A stretch of DNA of 64,000 nt. It comes from Burkholderia anthina. GTDB lineage: Bacteria > Pseudomonadota > Gammaproteobacteria > Burkholderiales > Burkholderiaceae. The stretch spans positions 62,001 through 126,000 of the forward strand of contig NZ_CABVLY010000002.1 in the NCBI RefSeq assembly GCF_902498995.1. The letters are read 5' to 3'. Below are positions 25,590 to 34,118 of the stretch, piece by piece. Every line of letters begins with the position of its first letter. Position 1 is the stretch's first letter. Below the pieces are notes generated by a model. That model ran no database searches. It was not told where the DNA came from and saw nothing but the letters and a program-made list of their open reading frames with translations. A program made the position numbers and the translations under genes.

Positions 25590-25635
25590 TTGCGCTCGAT
25601 AACTACGACTCATAGAATCGTAGTTATCGAGCGCA
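25590..25635 (+). promoter_or_regulatory. Promoter embedded in an 18-bp palindrome upstream of the flavoprotein gene
   Basis: Arms TGCGCTCGATAACTACGA (25591-25608) and its exact inverse (25618-25635) flank CTCATAGAA. A -35-like TTGCGC (25590-25595) and a -10-like TAGAAT (25613-25618) are 17 bp apart and lie within it. A regulator bound here would block RNA polymerase directly. The translation start is about 64 bp downstream. Confidence 0.6.
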
Positions 25636-25698
25636 TCGATGCATCAGACAAGGCCGGTGTTCCACCGGCCTCAGGCATCACTCAACCGGAGTTGAACA

Positions 25699-26904
25699 GT
25701 GGCAAATCGCATTCTTGTTATCGGGGCCGGCTTCGCCGGCATGTGGAGCGCGCTGAGCGCGGCACGCTTGCTCGACGAGCAGCACAGGACCGACGTGGAA
25801 ATTACCGTGGTGGCGCCGGATGCCCATCTGCACGTTCGGCCGCGCCTTTACGAGGAAGGCCCGGCGAACTTCCGCGCGCCGCTCGGAGAAATCTTCGATG
25901 CGGTCGGCGTGAAGTTCGTCCAGGGCACGGTCGCGCGCATCGACGTGGCGCGCCGGACTGTCGACGTGCAACGCATGGACGGCGAAGCGTCGACGCTCGA
26001 CTACGATCGCCTCGTGCTGGCGAGCGGCAGCCGACTGTTCCGCCCGGCGATTCCCGGGCTGGCGGAACATGCGTTCAGCGTCGACCAGACCGACGAGGCC
26101 GTCGAGCTCGAAGCCCATCTGCGCGCGCTCGCGCAACAGCCGGCGTCAGCGGCGCGCAATACGATCGTGGTCGCGGGCGGCGGCTTCACGGGCATCGAAA
26201 CGGCCGCGGAAATGCCGACGCGCCTGCGCGCCGCGCTGGGCGAGGAGACGGACGTGCGGGTCGTGATCGTCGAGCGCAGCGACGCGATCGGCCCCGATCT
26301 GGGCGCGGGCCCGCGGCCCGTCATCGAGGAAGCGCTGCGCACGCTCGGCGTGACGTGGAAGCTCGGAGACGGTGTCGCATCGGTCGACGCGAGCGGCATC
26401 ACGACGGCGCACGGCGAACGTATCGAGTCGAATACCGTGATCTGGACGGCCGGCCTGCGTGCGAGCACGTTGACCGAACAGATTCCGGGGCGCCGGGACG
26501 CAACAGGGCGCCTGCACGTCGATCGCAACCTCGCGGTCGACGGCGTGCCGGGCGTCTATGCGACGGGCGACGTCGCGTATGCGGCAACCGACGACGACGG
26601 CAACCATACGATGATGTCGTGCCAGCACGCGATGAACCTGGGCCGTTCGGCCGGGCACAACGCGGCGGCGGACCTGCTGGGGCTGGAGCAGATTCCGTAC
26701 AGTCAGCCGAAGTACGTGACGTGCCTCGACCTCGGCCCGTGGGGCGCGGTTTATACAGAAGGCTGGGAGCGCGAAGTGAAGCTGACGGGCGCGGAAGCGA
26801 AGCAGCTCAAACACCGGATCAATTCCGAGTGGATCTATCCGCCGCGTGCGGATCGCGCGGAAGCGCTGGCCGCCGCGGATCCGCTGCGGATCGTCGTGGC
26901 CTGA
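25699..26904 (+). CDS. FAD-dependent NAD(P)H oxidoreductase (type II NADH dehydrogenase-like)
   Basis: 401 aa from GTG (MANRILVIGAGFAG). FAD-binding GxGxxG at residue 8, a second dinucleotide fold VVAGGGFTGIETA near 157, and the FAD-binding GVYATGDVAYAA near 290. This is the plan of NDH-2/pyridine nucleotide-disulfide oxidoreductases lacking a redox-active Cys pair. It would pass electrons from NAD(P)H to a quinone or a small acceptor. Transcribed alone from the palindromic promoter; converges on an Rrf2 regulator gene. Confidence 0.9.
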   Translation: MANRILVIGAGFAGMWSALSAARLLDEQHRTDVEITVVAPDAHLHVRPRLYEEGPANFRAPLGEIFDAVGVKFVQGTVARIDVARRTVDVQRMDGEASTLDYDRLVLASGSRLFRPAIPGLAEHAFSVDQTDEAVELEAHLRALAQQPASAARNTIVVAGGGFTGIETAAEMPTRLRAALGEETDVRVVIVERSDAIGPDLGAGPRPVIEEALRTLGVTWKLGDGVASVDASGITTAHGERIESNTVIWTAGLRASTLTEQIPGRRDATGRLHVDRNLAVDGVPGVYATGDVAYAATDDDGNHTMMSCQHAMNLGRSAGHNAAADLLGLEQIPYSQPKYVTCLDLGPWGAVYTEGWEREVKLTGAEAKQLKHRINSEWIYPPRADRAEALAAADPLRIVVA

Positions 26905-26961
26905 GCGGCGCGCCGGCGCCGACAATGCGCGGGCGGCGGCAAACGCGCTCCGCGGGTTGTC

Positions 26962-26996
26962 GCGCTGAGTCGCGCCACCATGGCGCGACTCAGCGC
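26962..26996. terminator. Bidirectional hairpin between convergent genes
   Basis: Perfect 16-bp arms GCGCTGAGTCGCGCCA / TGGCGCGACTCAGCGC with a CCA loop. The right arm contains the stop codon of the rrf2-type gene. There is no T tract on either strand, so termination may be partly rho-dependent. Confidence 0.6.
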
Positions 26997-27511
26997 TCGC
27001 CGCCGCGGCTCGCGGCGCGATCGGCAAACCAGTCGATCACTTTCGGGCCGTAGCTGGCCGGCGCTTTCGACCAGGCGCGCGCGGCGAGATCGGCGAGCGA
27101 TTGCTTCTCGAGCTCCGCGCGCATCGCCTGCTCCGCCACCTGCATCACCGCATGAATCGAACAGGTGCCGCGCGTGGCCCACGCGGGTGCGTCGCCTTCG
27201 AACACAGCGCATTGGCCGCGCACCTCGCGGCAGTCGAACAGCCGCTTGTCGCCGTCGATCGCCGCGACGACGTCCTGCACGGAGATGTCGCGCGCCGGCT
27301 TCGCCAGCGTGAAGCCGCCGCGAATGCCCTCGCTGGAGACGACGATCCCGGCCTTCGCGAGACGCGTGAACAGCTTCGCCGCGTAATCGACGGACACGCC
27401 CTGCATCTCGGCCAGATCGCGCACGCTCGCATCGCGCACGCCGGTGGAAGTGTCGGCGAGATAGAGCAGGCAATGCAGGCCATACTCGACGCCGGTGCTG
27501 ATGAACGACAT
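26990..27511 (-). CDS. Rrf2 family transcriptional regulator
   Basis: 173 aa from MSFISTGVEY. N-terminal winged HTH (LAEMQGVSVDYAAKLFTRLA, KAGIVVSSEGIRGGFTLAKP). Three cysteines in DCREVRGQCAVFEGD and GTCSIHAV lie where Rrf2 regulators such as IscR and NsrR hold an Fe-S cluster or redox thiols. It converges on the flavoprotein gene and is the nearest candidate to read the palindrome at 25591-25635, which is inference. Confidence 0.9.
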   Translation of the reverse strand: MSFISTGVEYGLHCLLYLADTSTGVRDASVRDLAEMQGVSVDYAAKLFTRLAKAGIVVSSEGIRGGFTLAKPARDISVQDVVAAIDGDKRLFDCREVRGQCAVFEGDAPAWATRGTCSIHAVMQVAEQAMRAELEKQSLADLAARAWSKAPASYGPKVIDWFADRAASRGGER

Positions 27512-27691
27512 GATATTGCGACTCGGGGTATCGGAGTTGGGAGCGTAGCGCAGGATGGCGACAAAGTCATCCGTTCTGCTCGCATCGATCGCACGGCGGC
27601 AATCCGGGGTCGCGCCCCTGCAAAAACGATCGAATGCCCGTGCCGATCCGCCGGTCAACGTATCGCCTTCGCCGCCATCCGATCACCACGC

Positions 27692-27886
27692 TCACCGCAC
27701 GCTCTCATTCCCGGTAATCGTGCACTGATGCTCACTGCCGAGTCGCGGCGTGCCGCCATCGAAATTCAGGTTTCCTGAAGATATACCGAATGCATTATCG
27801 ACTGCCACCGACAGCGTACCTTTCGTGATCGTCGTACCGCTGGAATACGTGTTGCCGCCCACGGCGGAAGGGGTGCCCGTGAGGGT
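27692..27886 (-). pseudogene. Autotransporter passenger fragment (PATR repeat)
   Basis: The minus strand reads GGNTYSSGTTITKGTLSVAV then DNAFGISSGNLNFDGGTPRL before a stop, a single PATR-type beta-helix repeat of autotransporter passengers. There is no signal peptide, no further repeat and no beta-barrel domain nearby. The rest of 27512-28128 holds no supportable gene, so this is a stranded gene fragment. Confidence 0.7.
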
Positions 27887-28128
27887 GTCGGCCGGTCTAT
27901 ATGTCATCGGTGGCGCGCACATTTGTCGTTCTAGCGAGACGCGCCCCGGAGGCCGACGTGGCCGGTGATTTTTTGAATAGCGGGCAGGCCTCGTAGTAGG
28001 TAGGAATGGCGAGGGAATCCGCCTATGCGATGGCACCGGCCAAGGACGCGGCGACAGCGCCTGCAGCAGTTCTGAGGATGATGGGGAGCGCCTTCACCGC
28101 TCAATCCATTGCTCTCTGATTCTCAATC

Positions 28129-28560
28129 TCATGAAAAGACCGCGATCAGTCGTTGTAGCAAGGGTATTCTCGCCGTCAACCAGTCCATCCTGGATGGCGG
28201 CATGGCAATGAAGCGCAACGGGGACGACTTCGACTGGTCGTAGTAAAAAATAGTGTCGTCCCCGTACTCCAGTTCCCTGGGTGCTGCATCGTTAATTGTG
28301 CGCACCGCAAAAAATCTCTCGACCAAAACATCCCCTGCCGAACCCAATACCTGAAGTCGAATTTCATCGCCGTCGCCAAGAAAGCGGCGCGCCCCACATA
28401 GTTCAATTTCATACTTCTCGCCACCGAACTCTCTCATTCCCCCGTTAAGATCCTGCGTATAAATCGCGCAGCCCTCATATGAGCTCCGCAACGCGAGAGT
28501 CGAAATTATCGCTACCAAAACAAGCGCGACCGCGATTACATTTTTTCTGGCGATCTGCAT
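28129..28560 (-). CDS. Membrane-anchored putative immunity protein
   Basis: 143 aa. An N-terminal hydrophobic anchor (NVIAVALVLVAIISTLAL) is followed by a periplasmic-looking domain with YEGCAIYTQDLNGG, ELCGARRFLGDGDEIRLQV and PPSRMDWL. It overlaps the 3' end of the DUF6402 gene by 25 bp and follows it on the same strand, as immunity genes follow effector genes. The family is not named; the immunity role is inferred from position, size, anchor and shared AT-rich composition. Confidence 0.6.
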   Translation of the reverse strand: MQIARKNVIAVALVLVAIISTLALRSSYEGCAIYTQDLNGGMREFGGEKYEIELCGARRFLGDGDEIRLQVLGSAGDVLVERFFAVRTINDAAPRELEYGDDTIFYYDQSKSSPLRFIAMPPSRMDWLTARIPLLQRLIAVFS

Positions 28561-29819
28561 ATTTCACCCAAACTAAATTTTATGGGAATGGCCAATTTGA
28601 GATATTGCAGATTGGAATATATCACAAAATCCTCTCCGCGATTATGCTTCACCCTCCAATCACTATAGGTTTTGTTGAAAACTGGATAGTGCACATCGCA
28701 CGCCCTGAATTTCTTAACAACACCTTTTCGTGTATCTATCGGTTTATCAAGAAAATCGTTAATCAGATATTTCCAGTTAATCGTCGACTCAACATCGAGA
28801 GAATCACCGAGGTTCGAGTTGACGCCGCTCCGATATAGAAACCCCCTGATTCTTCCTCCATTCGTAATAATCATGCCACTTTTATTCCAGTGCCCCAAAT
28901 ACTGACTGCTTGACGGCGACTTTTCATCATTAAAGGAGTAGCTATCCTTTATGTATACGTAGATATGCGTTATGGATGCAGTCAAGTCGGCGCAGTAGGA
29001 TTTTGTTTTTTCACGATTATTGTATTTATAATACCTATCTCCAGAAAACTCCGCCCGTCCAATGGCAGCATAGATGTTGAAGTTCGCCAGCGCTGCCGTC
29101 AGGTCCGTGGGTGCATACGGGACACCTCCCGTTGTATCGAAGCTGGACACATTCACCAGTTGAAATTGCCACTTCTTGCAAAACTCGACGAGATTGCCTT
29201 TGTCATCAACCGTCTGAAAATCAAAATCCACCGAAGATCTGAATTTTTCTCTTACCACGCGATGCAGCAGATCTTTCAACCTTGCTCTGGCATTTTCGTT
29301 GTAGATATTTTTCGAGATGAGCTGACTATATCGTGCCTTGACCTTCCCAAACTTGAGGGCCCACTCAAGGGTGACGGTGGTATTGTCAAACGGCTGGTTC
29401 GTCTTGAAGCTGTTATCCCAAACGTGCTTGGGGCCACCAAACCATCGCCTGGCAAGCTTGGCCGCAACAGGCCATTTCATTCGTTGCATTGCCTCAGGGA
29501 CATCCAGTAAGTCAAAGGGAGGAGGATTTTCGCAGTCTTCTGCGTCGACTGACTCGGACGGCTTGGGAGGTGTGGCCTGCTTTGCTGGCGGAGCCTTTGC
29601 TGGCTCCGGTGTTTTCATCGACTCATGCGTCGATGGCTTGGGATCTAGAAGCTTGAAAAGCTTGGGTTCGCCAGGAGCAAGCCTGTCCATGCAAACACCT
29701 TGCGGTGTATTCAAAGGAATGCATCCGTTAGCGCCAGCGTGCTCCTTCCACTTCGGCAGCGAGAATGGAATCGACGACGTCTTGATTTCGTAATACGGCA
29801 CTTTTCTGACGTCTGGCAT
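28536..29819 (-). CDS. DUF6402-like, putative T6SS-associated effector
   Basis: 427 aa from MPDVRKVPYY. Residues ~1-70 are an N-terminal region and ~70-95 a Pro/Ala/Lys linker (PEPAKAPPAKQATPPKPSES). The main domain starts FDLLDVPEAMQRMKWPVAAK and continues ARRWFGGPKHVWD and TTVTLEWALKFGKVKARY. I recognise this as a DUF6402-type domain, often near VgrG/PAAR genes. Composition is far more AT-rich than neighbouring genes, which indicates transfer. No VgrG or PAAR gene is adjacent. Confidence 0.7.
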   Translation of the reverse strand: MPDVRKVPYYEIKTSSIPFSLPKWKEHAGANGCIPLNTPQGVCMDRLAPGEPKLFKLLDPKPSTHESMKTPEPAKAPPAKQATPPKPSESVDAEDCENPPPFDLLDVPEAMQRMKWPVAAKLARRWFGGPKHVWDNSFKTNQPFDNTTVTLEWALKFGKVKARYSQLISKNIYNENARARLKDLLHRVVREKFRSSVDFDFQTVDDKGNLVEFCKKWQFQLVNVSSFDTTGGVPYAPTDLTAALANFNIYAAIGRAEFSGDRYYKYNNREKTKSYCADLTASITHIYVYIKDSYSFNDEKSPSSSQYLGHWNKSGMIITNGGRIRGFLYRSGVNSNLGDSLDVESTINWKYLINDFLDKPIDTRKGVVKKFRACDVHYPVFNKTYSDWRVKHNRGEDFVIYSNLQYLKLAIPIKFSLGEICRSPEKM

Positions 29820-29916
29820 AGTCTTACTGTGTCGTGAAGGTAATACGTTGCTGACACGCCCGCAGCATGGACACTGGCTAAGCCGAGCAAGCAAATGCTG
29901 CGCTCATCGTCTTGCC

Positions 29917-30319
29917 CCGGTTTCGGCGCAGGCGCTCGGCGCTCGCATATGGCAGCGTGCTGTTTCAACATCGTCTTTCTCTGTCGTGGCCGCGCCCACC
30001 GGCCACCACCGAACGCCCACGCCGAAGCCGGATCGCAACCGGGAGGAGGTGCGGCGCCGGCGAAGATCGTTGACCGACTCACTCCGAACATGAACAGGGC
30101 ACTCCACCGGCACCGCACCCGCGCAAGCATAGTGACCCGTTGCCTCGGTGCCTATCGGACGAGACTGATTCTTGCAGCCAATATCGCATTGCGCCGACCT
30201 GATACACCTGACCAGCACTCAATTTCGAGATTAGGCGTATCGTGCAAGCAACGCGCGCGCTCGAAATTCGGTGGCTTTTTCATTTAACCGGCCCGTTGCC
30301 GCCCCTTCACGAGGAAAGC
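29917..30319 (-). repeat. Right copy of ~400-bp inverted repeat
   Basis: Reverse complement of 23364-23767 with only a few substitutions seen. Its right end falls 2 bp before the stop codon of the M23 peptidase gene, and its left end about 100 bp upstream of the DUF6402 gene. On the plus strand it carries the same GAGGAAAGC ribosome-binding-like motif that precedes the 134-aa gene in the left copy, but no such gene follows. Confidence 0.92.
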
Positions 30320-30321
30320 AG

Positions 30322-31692
30322 TCAGCCGGCCGACGACGCGCCCCGCTGCTCCGCCACCACCGGCTGCGACCACGCAGCCGACGCCAGCTGCGTGCGTGCG
30401 CCCTTCGCGACACGCTCGAACGCCACGCGCTGCGGCCCCTTCAGCGCGCCCTCCTTCGCGGCCCGCACCAGCGCGACCGGATCGACCGGCCGGTTGTGCC
30501 GCCGCACTTCGAAATGCAGATGCGGCCCGGTTGCCGTCCCGGTGCTGCCGACCGCCCCCACGCGCTGCCCGCGCGCGATCCGCATGCCGGTACGCAGCGT
30601 CGGTTCGAACGCCGACAGATGCGCGTAATACGACGCATAGCCGCCGTCGTGCCGCACCACCACGTACTTGCCGTAGCCGCCCGGCTCCGTGCCGATGAAC
30701 GACACGACGCCGCGCTCCGATGCACGGACCGTGCGGCCCGTCGGCGCGGCGAGATCGACGCCCGAGTGCACATGACGCGCGCCCGTCACCGGATGCACGC
30801 GCGTGCCGAAACGCGAACTGGTGCGCGTCGCGCTGACCGGCAGCGCGAACCGGGTGCCGGCGAGCGGCACGCCGTCGAGATCGTAGTAAGCGCCCGGCGA
30901 CCGCGCATCGGCGGCAAACCACACCGCCGCGACGCGCTGGCCGCGAAAGCGGATATCGAGCGCGGTCACGCGCGGGGCGCCGGATAACGATGCGTCGTCA
31001 GCCGGTTCGAAGGCCACGCGGAACGTATCGCCCACGGCACCCTGCTGCTTCAGGTCGAGCCGACCGGCCAGCATGCGCGTGACCTGTGCGGCGACGCCGG
31101 CCGGCAGATCCGCACGCGCGAGCGAAGCACGCAGGCTGCCGGCGATCGCGCCGACCCGCGCGCCGCCCGCCGGCTCCGCGAGCACGAACGGCTCGGCCGA
31201 TGCCAGACCCGCATCGCGCGACGCCCATGCGAACGGCACGCCGATCGCGGGCAACGGCGATGCAAAACCGTAGTCGAAGCGGCCCGCGTAATCGCGCTCG
31301 ATCGCATCGCGCGCGGCATCGCAGAGCACGACATACGGCGCGCATGCGCCGGCACGAACGACGAATGCGCCCGGTCGATCGTCCGTCCGCGCACCCGCCG
31401 CATCCGGCGCATGCACGACACGCGGCACCGCCGTCGAGGCGAGCAGGCCGCCCCAGACGGTGCGGGCGGAATTGAAAAAGGGCACGTCGAAGAGGTCGGC
31501 CGCCTGCGCCAGCGCGGGCATGACCGGCGCGGCGCCGGATGATGCCAGCGCCACCGCGCCCTGCGCGCCGGCAAGCCACGCCGCCGCGACGACACCGCGC
31601 AGCAGCGCGCGGCGATTCGGCAAGCGGATGGCGCCGCGTGGCGCGCAACGACCTCGTTCGCGTGCGAGACGTAAACACAGGTCGAACCGCAT
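30322..31692 (-). CDS. M23 family (LytM-type) metallopeptidase
   Basis: 456 aa from the ATG at 31692. N-terminal export signal (RALLRGVVAAAWLAGAQGAV), a long linker domain, then a C-terminal LytM domain with the zinc ligands in HSGVDLAAPTG (His, Asp) and the TGPHLHFEVRRH HxH motif. It should cut peptidoglycan cross-bridges or act as an amidase activator in the periplasm. The full LytM domain is intact despite the repeat abutting its stop codon. Confidence 0.88.
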   Translation of the reverse strand: MRFDLCLRLARERGRCAPRGAIRLPNRRALLRGVVAAAWLAGAQGAVALASSGAAPVMPALAQAADLFDVPFFNSARTVWGGLLASTAVPRVVHAPDAAGARTDDRPGAFVVRAGACAPYVVLCDAARDAIERDYAGRFDYGFASPLPAIGVPFAWASRDAGLASAEPFVLAEPAGGARVGAIAGSLRASLARADLPAGVAAQVTRMLAGRLDLKQQGAVGDTFRVAFEPADDASLSGAPRVTALDIRFRGQRVAAVWFAADARSPGAYYDLDGVPLAGTRFALPVSATRTSSRFGTRVHPVTGARHVHSGVDLAAPTGRTVRASERGVVSFIGTEPGGYGKYVVVRHDGGYASYYAHLSAFEPTLRTGMRIARGQRVGAVGSTGTATGPHLHFEVRRHNRPVDPVALVRAAKEGALKGPQRVAFERVAKGARTQLASAAWSQPVVAEQRGASSAG

Positions 31693-31805
31693 CGCGTCGT
31701 CACTCGCTATCAATGAAAAATCGGGAAAGCGCCGGATCTCGCGGAGGAACGATCATCGCGATCCGGCAATGAGGAATCGAGTGTATCGACGCGCCCTGCT
31801 TCACT

Positions 31806-31825
31806 AAATAGGACCAATCCTATTT
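31806..31825. promoter_or_regulatory. AAATAGGA palindrome between divergent genes
   Basis: Perfect 8-bp arms AAATAGGA / TCCTATTT around CCAA, followed by T residues, in the 296-bp gap between the M23 and MscS genes. It could be an operator for either gene; a short terminator is less likely because no gene ends here. Confidence 0.45.
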
Positions 31826-31988
31826 TTTCAGATATCGGCTTAGTACTCGAACGAAATCGCGATTGCATCGCCGGAACGCGCGGAAATCCGGCCTCCTGCG
31901 CTCGCGCGACACTCGGCATGCCGTGTACAGTCGAGGGCTGCCGACACGCTGCGTGTCGCACGCTCCTTCTTCAAACCGGAATCCCGTC

Positions 31989-32870
31989 ATGTTTCTCGAC
32001 CATCTTCATCCGGAACGCTGGACGTTCCTGTGGAACGCGTTGTCCACGCTCTCGATCAGGCTCTGCGGCGCGCTCGCGCTGCTCGTCGTCGGCTGGTGGC
32101 TATCGAAGCGCATCGGCAACTGGCTGAGCCGCCTGCTCGCGAACAAGGAGCGCGTCGACGACACGCTGCGGCCGATTCTCTGCGACGTCGCCGTGTGGGG
32201 CATCCGCATCGTCGCGATCGTCGGCGCGCTGTCGCAGCTCGGCATCCAGACCGCGAGCATCGTCGCGGTGCTCGGCGCGGCCGGCCTCGCGATCGGGCTC
32301 GCGCTGCAGGGCACGATGCAGAACATCGCGGCCGGCATCATGCTGTTGCTGCTGCGGCCGTTCAAGGTGGGCGACTACATCGACGGCGGCACGGGCGTCG
32401 CGGGAACGGTGGACGAGGTCGGGCTCTTCATGACGCGGCTCACGAAGCCGGACGGCATCTGCGAGTACGTCCCGAACAGCGCGCTGTGGGGCAGCGCGAT
32501 CCGCAACTACACGCGCAATCCGACGCGCCGCCTCGATCTCGAAGTGGAAGTGTCGGTGCACGACGACATCGATCGCGCACTCGACGCGCTGCGCGCGCTG
32601 GCCGCGGCCGACCCCGACGTGCTGCACGATCCCGCGCCGGACGTGATGGTGATGCGCTTCGACGACAGCACGGCGATCGCGAACATGCGCGTGTGGACGC
32701 ATACCGACAAGTTCTGGGCGATGCGCTGGCGTCTCGCGCGCCAGGTGCGCAAGACGCTCGCCGATGCGGACTGCGCGCTGCCGATCCGCACGCGCGAGCT
32801 GCATATCGTGCACGACGTCGAACAGCAGCAGCGGCCGCCGGCGGAAGCGCGTCGCGCACAGGCATCGTGA
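31989..32870 (+). CDS. MscS-type mechanosensitive channel
   Basis: 293 aa. Three hydrophobic segments, the last forming the Gly/Ala-rich pore helix AAGLAIGLALQGTMQNIAAG, then the beta domain LLLLRPFKVGDYIDGG...GTVDEVGLFMTRL and a C-terminal alpha/beta domain. It opens under membrane tension to release solutes during osmotic downshock. Length close to E. coli MscS (286 aa). Single-gene unit. Confidence 0.93.
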   Translation: MFLDHLHPERWTFLWNALSTLSIRLCGALALLVVGWWLSKRIGNWLSRLLANKERVDDTLRPILCDVAVWGIRIVAIVGALSQLGIQTASIVAVLGAAGLAIGLALQGTMQNIAAGIMLLLLRPFKVGDYIDGGTGVAGTVDEVGLFMTRLTKPDGICEYVPNSALWGSAIRNYTRNPTRRLDLEVEVSVHDDIDRALDALRALAAADPDVLHDPAPDVMVMRFDDSTAIANMRVWTHTDKFWAMRWRLARQVRKTLADADCALPIRTRELHIVHDVEQQQRPPAEARRAQAS

Positions 32871-32874
32871 CGCA

Positions 32875-32895
32875 ACGGGGCGCGGCGCGCCCCGT
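32875..32895. terminator. Hairpin between convergent mscS-like and SBP genes
   Basis: ACGGGGCGC / GCGCCCCGT, 9-bp perfect arms, 3-base loop; T residues are lacking. Shared by both genes by position. Confidence 0.5.
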
Positions 32896-32900
32896 CGCCA

Positions 32901-34046
32901 TTACATCCTGACGATGTCGAGCAGCGCCTTCTTGCCGCTCTTGTAGGTGAACACCGAGATCGCGCCGTGCTTCAGGTCGCCCTGCGGCGTGAAGCTCGTT
33001 TCGCCGATCACGCCGTGATAGTCGGTCGTCGGCATCGCGGCCAGCACCTTCGCCGGATCGGTCGAATTCGCGCGCTTCATCGCGTCGACGATGATGTACA
33101 CCGCGTCGTACGAGAACGGCGCATACACCTGCATCGGCTGATGGTAGCGCGCTTCGTAGCGCTTCACGAACGCCGCGCCGCCGGGCATCTTCTCGAGCGC
33201 GATGCCGGCTTCCGAGCACACGACGTTGTCCGACGCCGGGCCCGCGAGCTTCGGCAGGTCGGTCGAGCACACGCCGTCGCCGGCGAGCACCTTCGCGCGC
33301 AGGCCGAGCTGGCGCGCCTGCTTCGCGAGCGGGCCGCCGGTGGCGTCCATGCCGCCGTACATGATCGCGTCGGGGTTCTCGCCCTTGATCTTCGTGAGGA
33401 TCGCGCGGAAGTCGATCGCCTTGTCGTTGGTCGCATCGTGCGAGATGACCTTCATCCCCGACGCCTTCGCGGCCTTCTCGAACTCGGTCGCGAGGCCCTG
33501 CCCGTAGGCGGTCGAGTCGTCGATCACGGCGACCGTCCTGATCCCCAGGTTCTTCGCCGCGTAACTGGCGAGCGCGGGCCCCTGCTGCGCATCGGTCGCG
33601 ACGACGCGATAGGTCGTCTTGAAACCCTGTTGCGTGTACATCGGGTTGGTCGCGGCCTGCGAGATCTGCACAACGCCGCCGTCGCGATAGACGCGCGACG
33701 CCGGAATCGACGTGCCCGAGTTGTGGTGGCCGACCACGCCGACCACCTTGTCGTCGACGAGCCGCTGCGCGACCTGCGTGGCCTGGCGCGGATCGCCCGC
33801 GTCGTCCTGTGCGTCGAGCTGCAGCGTGACCTTCTTGCCGCCGATCACGAGCCCCTTCGCGTTGATTTCCTCGACCGCGAGCCGCGCGCCGTTCTCGCTG
33901 TCCTTGCCGAGGTGCGCGATCGCGCCGGTCAGCGGCGCGACGTGCCCGATGCGCACGATTTCATCCGCCCGCGCGGAAACCGCGGACAGTGCGCACGCCA
34001 GCCCGACCGCGGCCGCACATGCCGTCTTCTTCTGATGCCGATTCAT
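32901..34046 (-). CDS. Branched-chain amino-acid-type ABC transporter substrate-binding protein
   Basis: 381 aa from MNRHQKKTAC, with signal peptide (VGLACALSAVSARA). A type I periplasmic binding fold of the LivJ/LivK group (IRIGHVAPLTGAIAHLGKDS-like start; GVVGHHNSGTSIPASRVYRD; AVIDDSTAYGQGLATEFEKA). It delivers an amino acid or amide to an inner-membrane permease. No permease or ATPase gene is nearby, so it must use partners encoded elsewhere. Confidence 0.9.
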   Translation of the reverse strand: MNRHQKKTACAAAVGLACALSAVSARADEIVRIGHVAPLTGAIAHLGKDSENGARLAVEEINAKGLVIGGKKVTLQLDAQDDAGDPRQATQVAQRLVDDKVVGVVGHHNSGTSIPASRVYRDGGVVQISQAATNPMYTQQGFKTTYRVVATDAQQGPALASYAAKNLGIRTVAVIDDSTAYGQGLATEFEKAAKASGMKVISHDATNDKAIDFRAILTKIKGENPDAIMYGGMDATGGPLAKQARQLGLRAKVLAGDGVCSTDLPKLAGPASDNVVCSEAGIALEKMPGGAAFVKRYEARYHQPMQVYAPFSYDAVYIIVDAMKRANSTDPAKVLAAMPTTDYHGVIGETSFTPQGDLKHGAISVFTYKSGKKALLDIVRM

Positions 34047-34118
34047 GTTCGTCTCCTTCGTTATCGCTCTTCGTTGATGATCAGGACCCTCGTTCAGAGG
34101 AGGCAACGCGAGATGCGC

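Noticed and set aside
31806-31828. The AAATAGGA palindrome as a rho-independent terminator
   Set aside because: It is followed by T residues on the plus strand, but no gene ends there; the flanking genes are divergent, so an operator is more likely.
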